Shown in pieces: positions 10,114 to 17,561 of a DNA stretch of 64,000 nucleotides. The notes beneath the pieces are model-generated. The model worked only from the letters and a program-made list of their open reading frames with translations. It made no database searches and was not told the origin of the DNA. Position 1 is the first letter of the stretch; each line of letters starts with the position of its first letter. The stretch is from UMGS1519 sp050951005 (GTDB taxonomy: Bacteria; Actinomycetota; Coriobacteriia; Coriobacteriales; Eggerthellaceae), in the NCBI GenBank assembly GCA_050951005.1, contig JBMNIP010000005.1, positions 1-64,000 on the forward strand, read 5' to 3'. Position numbers and translations under genes: made by a program.

Positions 10114-11030
10114 AAAACGAGATGACTAGGGTGCCGTCGACGTGCTCGCATTGCGATGCGGCCGTGCTCTCGGGGCTTATGCGAACCGAGGGGAGCCTGT
10201 TCTTCTCGGGAAAGGGACGCTATCGCGTCGAGATGTCCACCGATATCCCTGCAGTTGCACGCCTGACGATCCGCCTGCTCCACGGCCTGTACAAGCTTCG
10301 CACGGAACTGACGGTTCGGCGCAGCGTGCTGCATAAGACCCCGAACTACCTGATTACAGTTCCCGGGCAACCGCACATGGAAGAGACGCTGCGCACGCTC
10401 GGCATCGTGGATGAGAAGGGGTTTGTCGCGGGTATCGCTCCACATCTGGTGAATAAGCGCTGCGATCAGGCAGCATATCTGCGCGGTATCTTCATGGGGG
10501 CGGGTTTCGTTGCCGATCCCAAGGGCGATTTCCATTTCGAGATGACGATCGAAAACGAGCAGCTGGCGAACGACATCGCCGAGCTGATGCGGAGCAACGG
10601 CATCAATGCCCGTATCATGAACCGGCGCAACTCGTTTCTGGTGTACCTGAAAAGCGGAAGCGCCATCACCTCGTTCCTTGCACTCACCGAAGCGCATCAG
10701 AGCGTCCTGACCATGGAGAACGAGCGGGTGATCAAGAGCTTGCGCAATGATGTCAACCGCCAGGTGAATGCCGAGATCGCCAATCAAGCGAAGAGCTCGG
10801 AAGCCGCTGTCGAGCAGGTTGTTGCCATCCGCAAGGTCCTGGGCCGATACGCAATGGACGATCTGCCGCCGGCGCTTCGGGAATATATCAGCCTGCGCAT
10901 CGCCTATCCCGGTGCCAGCCTGAAGGAGCTCGGTGCCCATGCTGATCCTCCGCTTTCGAAGAGCGCTATCTATCATCGGGTCCGGCGCATCGAGCAGATG
11001 GCCCAAGATATTGATGCCGGCACGGGATGA
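10092..11030 (+). CDS. whiA: DNA-binding protein WhiA
   Basis: Transcription factor that controls sporulation-septation genes in Streptomyces and cell division or chromosome segregation in non-sporulating bacteria. The N-terminal two-thirds is the inactive LAGLIDADG homing-endonuclease-like fold (RGIFMGAGFVADP near residue 131), and the C-terminus is a helix-turn-helix (LKELGAHADPPLSKSAIYHR near 277). 312 residues, the normal length. The ATG lies inside the end of yvcK. About 200 non-coding bases separate it from gap, the only sizeable break in the 6-14 kb series. Confidence 0.95.
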   Translation: MSFTTDVKNEMTRVPSTCSHCDAAVLSGLMRTEGSLFFSGKGRYRVEMSTDIPAVARLTIRLLHGLYKLRTELTVRRSVLHKTPNYLITVPGQPHMEETLRTLGIVDEKGFVAGIAPHLVNKRCDQAAYLRGIFMGAGFVADPKGDFHFEMTIENEQLANDIAELMRSNGINARIMNRRNSFLVYLKSGSAITSFLALTEAHQSVLTMENERVIKSLRNDVNRQVNAEIANQAKSSEAAVEQVVAIRKVLGRYAMDDLPPALREYISLRIAYPGASLKELGAHADPPLSKSAIYHRVRRIEQMAQDIDAGTG

Positions 11031-11130
11031 CCGCCTTTTCTAGTACCACATGTTTTTGCTTCTGACCGATAATTCTGCCGTTCGGATGGGCGAGTCGTGC
11101 ACTGTTTCAGTTTTGTTTCCTGCTTTCCTA

Positions 11131-11136
11131 TATACT
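11131..11136 (+). promoter_or_regulatory. Possible -10 box upstream of gap
   Basis: TATACT in the 200-base gap between whiA and gap, about 95 bases before the gap start. No good -35 is visible (T-rich sequence only). Suggests that the glycolytic genes have their own promoter. Confidence 0.3.
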
Positions 11137-11230
11137 GGGTGGCGGACGTAGGACGATATTCCTACGCACAGGGGTGCGTTGCTGGCAGGTGGCGAACTTC
11201 CTGTATCGCTGACAACCGAAAGGGGTTTTC

Positions 11231-12232
11231 ATGACGACGAAGGTAGGTATCAACGGCTTCGGACGTATCGGGCGCATGGCGTTCCGGGCGATGTTCGACG
11301 ATCCCGACCTCGAAGTTGTTGCCGTAAATGACCCGGGTACTTTGAGCTCGATGGTGCATCTGCTGAAGTACGACTCGGTGCAAGGACGCGCATTCGATGA
11401 CGTTGCCGCCGGGGACGGCTGCATTATCGTCGATGGGAAGGAAGTAAAGGTCACCTCGACCCGCGTTCCCGCAGAGATTCCCTGGGGCGATTTGGGAGTC
11501 GATGTCGTGGTCGAGTCCACTGGCCATTTCCGGGATGCGAACGATGCACGGGCCCATCTTGACCAGGGCGCGAAGAAGGTCGTCATTACCGCACCGGGCA
11601 AGAACGAGGATAAGACCATCGTCATGGGAGTCAATGACGACACCTACGATCCGGCAACGGACAACATCGTCTCGAACGCTTCCTGCACAACCAACTGCCT
11701 GGCGCCGATCATGAAGGTCCTGCTGAAGAACTTCGGTGTCCAGCGCGGATTCATGAACACCATCCATTCCTACACGAACGACCAGCGTATCCTTGACCAG
11801 AACCACAAGGATTTGCGCCGTGCACGCGCAGCGGCGCTTTCGCAGATTCCCACCACGACCGGGGCGGCTCGTGCAGTCTCCTTGGTGCTTCCCGAGCTCA
11901 AGGGCAAGCTGGAGGGCATGTCGACGCGCGTTCCGACGCCGACCGGCTCCATGGTGTATCTGACCTGCGAGTTGGAGCAGGACGTGACCGCCGATATGGT
12001 CGATGCGGCAATGCGCGAGGCTTCCGAAACCTATTTGAAGGGTTATTTGGAATTCTGCGAAGACCCGATCGTCTCTGCCGATGTCATCCATAATCCGCAT
12101 TCATCGATTTACGATTCGCTGTTGACCAAGGTAATCGGCGATAAGAGCAACTTTGTCCAGATAATCGCCTGGTATGACAACGAATGGGGCTACTCATGCC
12201 GCGTGAAGGATCTGGTGAAGATTCTGCTGTAG
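11231..12232 (+). CDS. gap: Glyceraldehyde-3-phosphate dehydrogenase, type I
   Basis: Oxidises glyceraldehyde-3-phosphate to 1,3-bisphosphoglycerate in glycolysis. The Rossmann start GINGFGRIGR, an aspartate-type NAD-binding strand (VVAVND near residue 33), the catalytic SNASCTTNC (Cys near 155) and the C-terminal WYDNEWGYS are all present. 333 residues, full length. The ATG at 11231 follows GAAAGGGG. First gene of gap-pgk-tpiA-secG; a long hairpin follows it before pgk. Confidence 0.97.
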   Translation: MTTKVGINGFGRIGRMAFRAMFDDPDLEVVAVNDPGTLSSMVHLLKYDSVQGRAFDDVAAGDGCIIVDGKEVKVTSTRVPAEIPWGDLGVDVVVESTGHFRDANDARAHLDQGAKKVVITAPGKNEDKTIVMGVNDDTYDPATDNIVSNASCTTNCLAPIMKVLLKNFGVQRGFMNTIHSYTNDQRILDQNHKDLRRARAAALSQIPTTTGAARAVSLVLPELKGKLEGMSTRVPTPTGSMVYLTCELEQDVTADMVDAAMREASETYLKGYLEFCEDPIVSADVIHNPHSSIYDSLLTKVIGDKSNFVQIIAWYDNEWGYSCRVKDLVKILL

Positions 12233-12244
12233 GCACTGCTGTGG

Positions 12245-12308
12245 GACCGGTTCAGTGATTTCCAAAGCGCTTCAAGTGTTCGGAATCAACGAACCGGTCT
12301 CTTTTTTC
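12245..12308 (+). terminator. Long hairpin with T run between gap and pgk
   Basis: GACCGGTTC at 12245-12253 pairs with GAACCGGTC at 12291-12299, with a second paired segment inside (TGATTTCC with GGAATCA), followed by TCTTTTTT. It looks like a terminator or attenuator that would let gap be made in excess of pgk and tpiA. Confidence 0.7.
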
Positions 12309-12375
12309 GTTAAGAACGGACCACAACACTGCGGATTGCGGGCTGCGGTGCTGTGCGATGAAAGGATTGAGGACC

Positions 12376-13563
12376 ATGGCTGCAATTCGGGGCATCGAGC
12401 ATGTAGACGTTGCTGGGAAGAAGGTCATCTGCCGCGTTGACTTCAACGTTCCCTTGAAAGATGGGAAGGTGGTAGACGACCTGCGGATCAAAGCCGCCCT
12501 CCCAACAATCGAATACCTGCTCGATCATGGTGCGCGTCTTATTCTCGTTTCCCACCTGGGCCGCCCTGCGGGTACCGGATACGAGGAGGAGTACAGCCTG
12601 GCTCCGGTGGCGGAGCATCTGTCACGTCTGCTGGGCAAGCCGGTGGCTTTTGCCACTGATACGATCGGGCCGAATGCCCGTGCGAAGGTGGACGCGCTCG
12701 AAGACGGCCAGGCAGTACTCCTTGAGAACGTGCGCTTCGATAAGCGCGAGAAGAAGAACGACCCGGAGTTCACCCGCGAGCTTGCGTCCCTCGGGCAGGT
12801 GTTCGTCAACGATGCTTTCGGTACCGCGCATCGCGCGCATTGCTCAACGGCAGGTTTGGCCGACCTGCTGCCCTCATATGCCGGTTTCCTGATGGAGCGC
12901 GAGATATCCACGCTCAAGGGCATGCTGGATGACCCGTCCCACCCGTTCGTCGCCATCCTGGGCGGCTCGAAAGTCTCCGATAAGATCGGTGTCATCGATT
13001 CGCTGATGGACAAGGCCGATACGCTCCTGATCGGCGGCGGCATGTGCTTCACCTTCTTGAAAGCAAGGGGGTACCGCATCGGTACGTCTCTCAACGAGGA
13101 GGACCTGATGGATACCGCCAAGAAGTTGATGGCGAAGGCCCAGGATAAGGGGGTAAGGCTTCTGCTGCCGGTTGATGTGGTGGTCGCCGATCGCTTTTCC
13201 GAGGATGCCCATACCGAAACGGTACCGGTGGATGCCATCCCCGATACCATGATGGGTTTGGATATCGGACCGGAGACGGTCAAGCGGTATGCGCACGAAA
13301 TCGGACAGGCTGCGACGGTATTCTGGAACGGTCCGATGGGCGTGTTCGAGATGAGGCCTTTCGAGGCCGGTTCGCGCGGGGTGGCCCAGGCGATGGCCGA
13401 TGCGCCCGGCAAGACGATCGTCGGCGGCGGCGATTCTGCCGCAGCAGCCAAGCAGTTCAAGCTCGACAAGAGGATGGATTTCATCTCCACCGGCGGCGGT
13501 GCCTCTATGGAGTTGGTAGAAGGAAAGGTCCTTCCCGGTGTCGCGCCGTTGATGGATGAATAA
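12376..13563 (+). CDS. pgk: Phosphoglycerate kinase
   Basis: Transfers phosphate from 1,3-bisphosphoglycerate to ADP. The N-terminal CRVDFNVPL and SHLGRP substrate segments, and the C-terminal nucleotide segment FWNGPMGVFE with GGGDSAAA, are present. 395 residues from ATG 12376, which has AAAGGA nine bases upstream and gives the family-like start MAAIRGIEHVDV; ATG 12358 would add six residues. Follows gap after a terminator-like hairpin and precedes tpiA by 60 bases. Confidence 0.96.
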   Translation: MAAIRGIEHVDVAGKKVICRVDFNVPLKDGKVVDDLRIKAALPTIEYLLDHGARLILVSHLGRPAGTGYEEEYSLAPVAEHLSRLLGKPVAFATDTIGPNARAKVDALEDGQAVLLENVRFDKREKKNDPEFTRELASLGQVFVNDAFGTAHRAHCSTAGLADLLPSYAGFLMEREISTLKGMLDDPSHPFVAILGGSKVSDKIGVIDSLMDKADTLLIGGGMCFTFLKARGYRIGTSLNEEDLMDTAKKLMAKAQDKGVRLLLPVDVVVADRFSEDAHTETVPVDAIPDTMMGLDIGPETVKRYAHEIGQAATVFWNGPMGVFEMRPFEAGSRGVAQAMADAPGKTIVGGGDSAAAAKQFKLDKRMDFISTGGGASMELVEGKVLPGVAPLMDE

Positions 13564-13623
13564 CGGTACGTCGCGGGTCTTGCCCCACTGGTTGGGCGGC
13601 CCTGTTCGAAAGAAGGTTAAACC

Positions 13624-14397
13624 ATGCGAAAACCGATGATGGCCGGTAACTGGAAAATGAACAACAAGCTGCCCGAAGCCGTGGTCCTGACACAGGAGAT
13701 TTCGAACCGGGTGAAGCGAAACCTGCTCGATAAGGTCGATGTGGTAATCTGCCCGCCTTTCATTGATTTGAAGCCCGCGCTTACCGTGCTTGATTTCGAC
13801 AAGATTCATATTGCGGTCGGCGCCCAGAATTGCTATTGGGAAGAGAAGGGCGCCTTCACCGGCGAGGTCTCGGTTCCCATGCTCGCCGATCTCGGCTGCG
13901 AGTATTGCATCGTCGGCCATTCCGAGCGCCGTACCCTGTTCGGTGAGACCGACGAGGATGTGAACAAGAAGGTCAAGGCGCTGATTTCCGGCAATATGAA
14001 ACCGATCGTCTGCGTGGGGGAGAGCCTTGCGGTGCGGGATGCCGGTACGACGCTCGAGTTCGTGACGGCGGAGGTCAATGCCGCGCTTGCCGGCTTGGAT
14101 GATATCGACATGGGTAAGGTGACGCTTGCCTACGAGCCCATTTGGGCTATCGGTACCGGACGGACGGCGACGCCTGAGCAGGCGCAAGAAGTATGCTCGG
14201 CGATCCGCGAGCAATTGCGGATCATGTTCGGTGATGAATGTGCCGATGCGACGCGCGTGCTCTATGGCGGTTCGATGAAACCAGCCAATGTCGAGGGGTT
14301 GATGGCCATGCCCGATATCGATGGCGGCCTTATCGGCGGATCCAGCTTGGTAGCGAATGAATTCAAGGAGCTTATCGAGGTTGCAGCCCGTTCGTAA
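13624..14397 (+). CDS. tpiA: Triose-phosphate isomerase
   Basis: Interconverts dihydroxyacetone phosphate and glyceraldehyde-3-phosphate. Catalytic residues are seen: Lys in GNWKMN near residue 13, His in VGHSERR near 98, Glu in AYEPIWAIGTG near 169, and the phosphate-binding YGGSMKP near 215. 257 residues, normal length. The ATG at 13624 follows GAAAGAAGG. It belongs with gap and pgk; secG follows after 170 bases with its own promoter. Confidence 0.97.
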   Translation: MRKPMMAGNWKMNNKLPEAVVLTQEISNRVKRNLLDKVDVVICPPFIDLKPALTVLDFDKIHIAVGAQNCYWEEKGAFTGEVSVPMLADLGCEYCIVGHSERRTLFGETDEDVNKKVKALISGNMKPIVCVGESLAVRDAGTTLEFVTAEVNAALAGLDDIDMGKVTLAYEPIWAIGTGRTATPEQAQEVCSAIREQLRIMFGDECADATRVLYGGSMKPANVEGLMAMPDIDGGLIGGSSLVANEFKELIEVAARS

Positions 14398-14491
14398 TCC
14401 GGGTGCATCTTCATGGCGAGATGGGTTGTGCAGCGTATTGCAGAAGGGAGTTGGAGATGTTGTAGTGCTCCCGTCAATTGGCGGGAACGTC

Positions 14492-14521
14492 TTGCCAAGA
14501 CCAGCTGTCGACCCTTATAAT
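14492..14521 (+). promoter_or_regulatory. Promoter of secG
   Basis: TTGCCA at 14492-14497, 18-base spacer, TATAAT at 14516-14521. Lies in the tpiA-secG gap, 48 bases before the chosen start. Confidence 0.65.
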
Positions 14522-14568
14522 CTACAACTTGCGTGAGTTTATTTCGCCCGATTGGAAAGAGAGAAGCT

Positions 14569-14826
14569 TTGAGTCCTCTGGTCATATTGTTCATCGTATT
14601 GCTGATTGTGTCCGGTATCGGTTTGGTGGTGTTCATCATGCTGCATTCCGGTAAGGGCACGGGCGTGGGCGATGCCATCGCCTCCGCGCTGTATGGAACC
14701 CAGCAGTCCACTTCGTTGATGGAGAAGAACCTTGACCGTATAACCATTATCTTCGCAGTGGTTTTCCTGGTTTCGCTTCTGGTGCTGATGGTCATCTACC
14801 CCCAGGGGACTATCAATCCGCAGTAG
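14569..14826 (+). CDS. secG: Preprotein translocase subunit SecG
   Basis: Small subunit of the SecYEG translocon. The 85-residue reading from TTG 14569 (GAGAG site just upstream) has two hydrophobic helices, roughly residues 3-22 and 50-70. Between them is the conserved loop with HSGKGTGVGDA, as in other SecG proteins. The frame stays open to 14533, but the extra residues are not family-like. Placement after tpiA is the usual one in many Gram-positive genomes. Confidence 0.9.
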   Translation: MSPLVILFIVLLIVSGIGLVVFIMLHSGKGTGVGDAIASALYGTQQSTSLMEKNLDRITIIFAVVFLVSLLVLMVIYPQGTINPQ

Positions 14827-14845
14827 GCATTCGGCGAACCTTCTG

Positions 14846-14873
14846 TTTACTTCGGCGAAAGATTAGCTATAAT
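14846..14873 (+). promoter_or_regulatory. Promoter of tRNA-Leu
   Basis: TTTACT at 14846-14851, 16-base spacer, TATAAT at 14868-14873; the tRNA begins 20 bases downstream. Confidence 0.6.
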
Positions 14874-14892
14874 AGCTTTCGCACTTAGCTAC

Positions 14893-14982
14893 GTCGGTGT
14901 GGTGGAACGGCAGACACGCAAGCTTGAGGTGCTTGTGCCCCATTTTACGGGCGTGCGGGTTCAAATCCCGCCACCGACACCA
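14893..14982 (+). tRNA. tRNA-Leu (anticodon GAG)
   Basis: Acceptor arm GTCGGTG pairs with CACCGAC, and CCA is encoded at 14980-14982. The anticodon loop TTGAGGT gives GAG. A long variable arm, as expected for leucine tRNA, accounts for the 90-base length. T arm GCGGGTTCAAATCCCGC. Confidence 0.96.
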
Positions 14983-14992
14983 GAGATCAACA

Positions 14993-15019
14993 AGAGCGCT
15001 GCGGCGCTCTTTTTGTTTT
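14993..15019 (+). terminator. Terminator of tRNA-Leu
   Basis: AGAGCGC-TGCG-GCGCTCT followed by TTTTGTTTT, a classic intrinsic terminator directly after the tRNA. Confidence 0.85.
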
Positions 15020-15092
15020 CCTTCTCCGAACGGATCCGGGCATTGTCGTTCCGTGTTCCCGGAGGCAACGGCCCAAGCAAGGAGGATTTTCT

Positions 15093-15842
15093 ATGGGACG
15101 TGCCGGCGCTTCGGCATCCTCTGTGTCTTGCATATTCTTCGATTGCGGCAGCACGCTGATCGACCCCGATCCTTCGGTGGCACAGCAATTCGTCCTCGTG
15201 GCAAATCGCCGCGGGTATTCCATCTCCCTCGATGAGGTCGAGCCCTACATGCCCATCATCGACCGCTACTATGACATGGAGTACATGAAAGACGGGAGCT
15301 TCTGGGCCTCTCCGAGCCGTTCGGTGGAACTTTGGTACGACATCTACCGCTTCATGTGCCATCTCACGGGTCTCACAGACGATGTAGAGGGTATTGCCCA
15401 TGACATGTTCGTCGAGTATTTGAAACCGGAGAACTGGATGGTATATCCAGATGTTGTGCCGACGTTGCGCTCCTTGAAGGAACGGGGCCTGGTTTGCGCG
15501 GTCGTTTCCAATTGGGATCCCAGCCTTACCGATTTGATCCGCGGCCTCGGTTTGCTGCCGTATTTCGACGAGGTGTTTGCCTCTGCCGCAGTCGGTTACC
15601 GGAAGCCGGATCCTATGATCTTCCAGGTTGCATGCGAACAGCTGCGGGTTCCTGTCTCATCATGCATCCACGTCGGCGATAACGTCGAGGCGGATGGGCA
15701 GGGGGCCTTTCATGCGGGCATCGTTCCGTGCATCCTTGACCGCAGGGGGCGAATACCGCGCTCCGAAAGGGAAAGACTCGGCTTTCCGTTCGTCGGTTCC
15801 CTGAATGAGGTTCTTGCGCTCCCGCAGTTAGCACACGAATGA
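15093..15842 (+). CDS. HAD-superfamily hydrolase (phosphatase)
   Basis: Haloacid-dehalogenase-type phosphatase; substrate unknown. Motif I is DCGSTLID near residue 16, where the first position is Asp but the second is Gly-Ser rather than the usual D-x-D-x-T. Motif II is VVSNWD near 139, motif III is the Lys in GYRKPDP near 173, and motif IV is HVGDNVEAD near 195. The replacement of the usual second Asp in motif I is worth noting, since this residue acts as acid/base in phosphatases; dehalogenase-type members lack it. The ATG follows AAGGAGG. Stands alone between tRNA genes. Confidence 0.85.
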   Translation: MGRAGASASSVSCIFFDCGSTLIDPDPSVAQQFVLVANRRGYSISLDEVEPYMPIIDRYYDMEYMKDGSFWASPSRSVELWYDIYRFMCHLTGLTDDVEGIAHDMFVEYLKPENWMVYPDVVPTLRSLKERGLVCAVVSNWDPSLTDLIRGLGLLPYFDEVFASAAVGYRKPDPMIFQVACEQLRVPVSSCIHVGDNVEADGQGAFHAGIVPCILDRRGRIPRSERERLGFPFVGSLNEVLALPQLAHE

Positions 15843-15903
15843 TTGGTCAACCCGTTGATAGCTTGACGATTATGAGAAGTATTTTGAAATCGTCAGCCTG
15901 TTC

Positions 15904-15932
15904 TTGCGCAGGCGTTGCGAACTGCGTATGAT
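15904..15932 (+). promoter_or_regulatory. Promoter of first tRNA-Gly/Cys pair
   Basis: TTGCGC at 15904-15909, 17-base spacer, TATGAT at 15927-15932; tRNA-Gly starts 14 bases later. Confidence 0.6.
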
Positions 15933-15945
15933 ACTGGCTCGTCAA

Positions 15946-16021
15946 GCGGACATGGCTCAGCTGGTAGAGCACCACCTTGCCAAGGTGGGGGTCGCGGGTT
16001 CGAACCCCGTTGTCCGCTCCA
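15946..16021 (+). tRNA. tRNA-Gly (anticodon GCC), copy 1
   Basis: GCGGACA pairs with TGTCCGC; anticodon stem CCACC/GGTGG around loop TTGCCAA gives GCC; CCA is encoded. 76 bases. Identical to the copy at 16239. Confidence 0.97.
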
Positions 16022-16034
16022 TTTGAAACGAGCG

Positions 16035-16066
16035 CCGGCCACGCCATCCCAAGTTGGCCGGTTTTT
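16035..16066 (+). terminator. Hairpin between tRNA-Gly and tRNA-Cys, copy 1
   Basis: CCGGCCA at 16035-16041 pairs with TGGCCGG at 16055-16061, then TTTTT. It may partly terminate or mark processing between the two tRNAs. Confidence 0.6.
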
Positions 16067-16068
16067 AT

Positions 16069-16142
16069 GGCGACGTGGCCAAGTGGTAAGGCAGAGGCCT
16101 GCAAAGCCTTCACCCCCGGTTCGAATCCGGGCGTCGCCTCCA
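16069..16142 (+). tRNA. tRNA-Cys (anticodon GCA), copy 1
   Basis: GGCGACG pairs with CGTCGCC; anticodon loop CTGCAAA gives GCA; CCA is encoded. 74 bases. Identical to the copy at 16368. Confidence 0.97.
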
Positions 16143-16196
16143 TGTTTCTTCATCCTTATTTTGAACGGGAATTTTCAATGTATTGTAAATAGGGTG

Positions 16197-16225
16197 TTGA
16201 CACAGAGGCGTGGTCAAAGTAATAT
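16197..16225 (+). promoter_or_regulatory. Promoter of second tRNA-Gly/Cys pair
   Basis: Perfect TTGACA at 16197-16202, 17-base spacer, TAATAT at 16220-16225; tRNA-Gly copy 2 starts 14 bases on. One of the best sigma-70-type promoters in the window. Confidence 0.8.
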
Positions 16226-16238
16226 ACAACCTCGTCAA

Positions 16239-16314
16239 GCGGACATGGCTCAGCTGGTAGAGCACCACCTTGCCAAGGTGGGGGTCGCGGGTTCGAACCC
16301 CGTTGTCCGCTCCA
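16239..16314 (+). tRNA. tRNA-Gly (anticodon GCC), copy 2
   Basis: Sequence identical to the tRNA at 15946-16021, including the encoded CCA; the shared bases extend into CTCGTCAA just upstream. Confidence 0.97.
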
Positions 16315-16323
16315 TGCTTTTTC

Positions 16324-16358
16324 GAGCCGGTCTAAGAGCAGTCTTGGCCGGCTCTTTT
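16324..16358 (+). terminator. Hairpin between tRNA-Gly and tRNA-Cys, copy 2
   Basis: GAGCCGG at 16324-16330 pairs with CCGGCTC at 16348-16354, then TTTT. Different in sequence from the hairpin in copy 1. Confidence 0.6.
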
Positions 16359-16367
16359 AAGCAATAT

Positions 16368-16441
16368 GGCGACGTGGCCAAGTGGTAAGGCAGAGGCCTG
16401 CAAAGCCTTCACCCCCGGTTCGAATCCGGGCGTCGCCTCCA
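16368..16441 (+). tRNA. tRNA-Cys (anticodon GCA), copy 2
   Basis: Sequence identical to the tRNA at 16069-16142, with encoded CCA. Confidence 0.97.
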
Positions 16442-16452
16442 ATGAACAGGTG

Positions 16453-16484
16453 CGGGCGGACCGATTGGGGGGCCGCCCGTTTTC
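16453..16484 (+). terminator. Terminator after second tRNA-Cys
   Basis: CGGGCGG at 16453-16459 pairs with CCGCCCG at 16473-16479, followed by TTTTC. Confidence 0.75.
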
Positions 16485-16515
16485 TATATTCAAAGAGATT
16501 CCCGAAATATAGGGG

Positions 16516-16543
16516 TTCACAAATCGGAATACTCTGGTAATAT
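16516..16543 (+). promoter_or_regulatory. Promoter of tRNA-Val
   Basis: TTCACA at 16516-16521, 16-base spacer, TAATAT at 16538-16543; the tRNA begins 31 bases later. Confidence 0.5.
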
Positions 16544-16573
16544 CTTTAGCGCTGTTTGTCAGCACCCTGATTC

Positions 16574-16648
16574 GGGCGTTTAGCTCAGGGGGAGAGCGCT
16601 TCCCTGACACGGAAGAGGTCACAAGTTCAAATCTTGTAACGCCCACCA
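16574..16648 (+). tRNA. tRNA-Val (anticodon GAC)
   Basis: GGGCGTT pairs with AACGCCC; anticodon stem CTTCC/GGAAG around loop CTGACAC gives GAC; T arm ACAAGTTCAAATCTTGT; CCA is encoded. 75 bases. Confidence 0.96.
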
Positions 16649-16656
16649 TCTAAGCC

Positions 16657-16691
16657 CAGGTCAACGGCTCGTTCCGTTGGCCTGTTCTAGT
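16657..16691 (+). terminator. Terminator after tRNA-Val
   Basis: CAGGTCAACGG at 16657-16667 pairs with CCGTTGGCCTG at 16674-16684 (one mismatch), then TTCTAGTTT. Confidence 0.6.
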
Positions 16692-16730
16692 TTATCGGGC
16701 CGATTCCTGTACAGGCGGAAGAAAGGCGCC

Positions 16731-17444
16731 ATGAGCGATAAGGTCATATTCTGGGCGGCGTTCCTTTTCGGCTACACCATGAATGCCATCACGGGGTTTG
16801 CCGGCAATATCTTCGCCATGCCGGTGGGCATTGCGACAGTCGGTTTGCAGGAATCGATTGCCTCGTTGAATGTGGCCGGATGCCTTGCTTGTGCGATCTT
16901 GGCCTTCCGCGGGCGCAGAGACATCGATTGGCGGCAGCTGGTCCGCATCCTCACCGTCATGCTTATCTTCATGGCGCTCGGTATCTGGCTCGATTCGGTG
17001 GTATCTCTTGACATCTTGAAGAAGGTTTTCGCGATTTTCGTTCTGGCGGTCGGCTTGAAGAACCTTATCGTTCCCCAACGGAAGACCGTTCAAGAGTGGA
17101 TTCTCTGGGTCACGCTTGCGCTTGCCGGCATCATCCAGGGCATGTTCGTGTGCGGAGGGGCCCTCCTTGTCATCTATGCCACCCAGAAGCTTCCCGACAA
17201 AGACCAATTCAGGGCAACGCTGAGCATGAATTGGGTGATCCTGAATTTCTTGTACTCGCTGTATTCCTGGCATATCGGGTACATGACGCCAGACGTCGGC
17301 ATCCTTATCCTTGGTTGCATCCCGCTGATGATCCTTGCCACCTTCATCGGCGAGCTCATCAACCGACGCCTGAGCCAGGATGCGTTTCGGAAATTCACGT
17401 TTGCCCTGTTGGTCGTCATCGGAGTTGCGATGCTGATCCAGTAG
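16731..17444 (+). CDS. TSUP (TauE/SafE) family membrane permease
   Basis: Small integral membrane transporter of the sulfite/organosulfonate exporter family (TauE/SafE, formerly DUF81). The 237-residue product from ATG 16731 (GAAAGG site) is hydrophobic throughout with about 7-8 membrane segments. The second half repeats the helical pattern of the first, as in the family, and GFAGNIFAMP and IQGMFVCGGALLVIY are the paired conserved segments. Substrate cannot be read from sequence; known members move sulfite, sulfoacetate or related anions. An Ldh_2-family dehydrogenase follows 117 bases downstream on the same strand. Confidence 0.88.
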   Translation: MSDKVIFWAAFLFGYTMNAITGFAGNIFAMPVGIATVGLQESIASLNVAGCLACAILAFRGRRDIDWRQLVRILTVMLIFMALGIWLDSVVSLDILKKVFAIFVLAVGLKNLIVPQRKTVQEWILWVTLALAGIIQGMFVCGGALLVIYATQKLPDKDQFRATLSMNWVILNFLYSLYSWHIGYMTPDVGILILGCIPLMILATFIGELINRRLSQDAFRKFTFALLVVIGVAMLIQ

Positions 17445-17561
17445 CCGAACCGCATGAAGGGCTGCTTGTTCGGCCGGAGCCCGTCTGCTGTATCCTTTTG
17501 CCCTTTGCCGGTGAGATGCCTATACTCCTAAAGGTGCGATTCTAGATTCCAGGAGGAGAAC

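Noticed and set aside
12874..14214. 446-codon open frame opposite pgk and tpiA
   Set aside because: Antisense shadow in GC-rich sequence; pgk and tpiA are certain.
15946..16648. tRNA cluster as an integration site for a mobile element
   Set aside because: No integrase gene, no att-like partial tRNA repeat and no change in composition beside the tRNAs.
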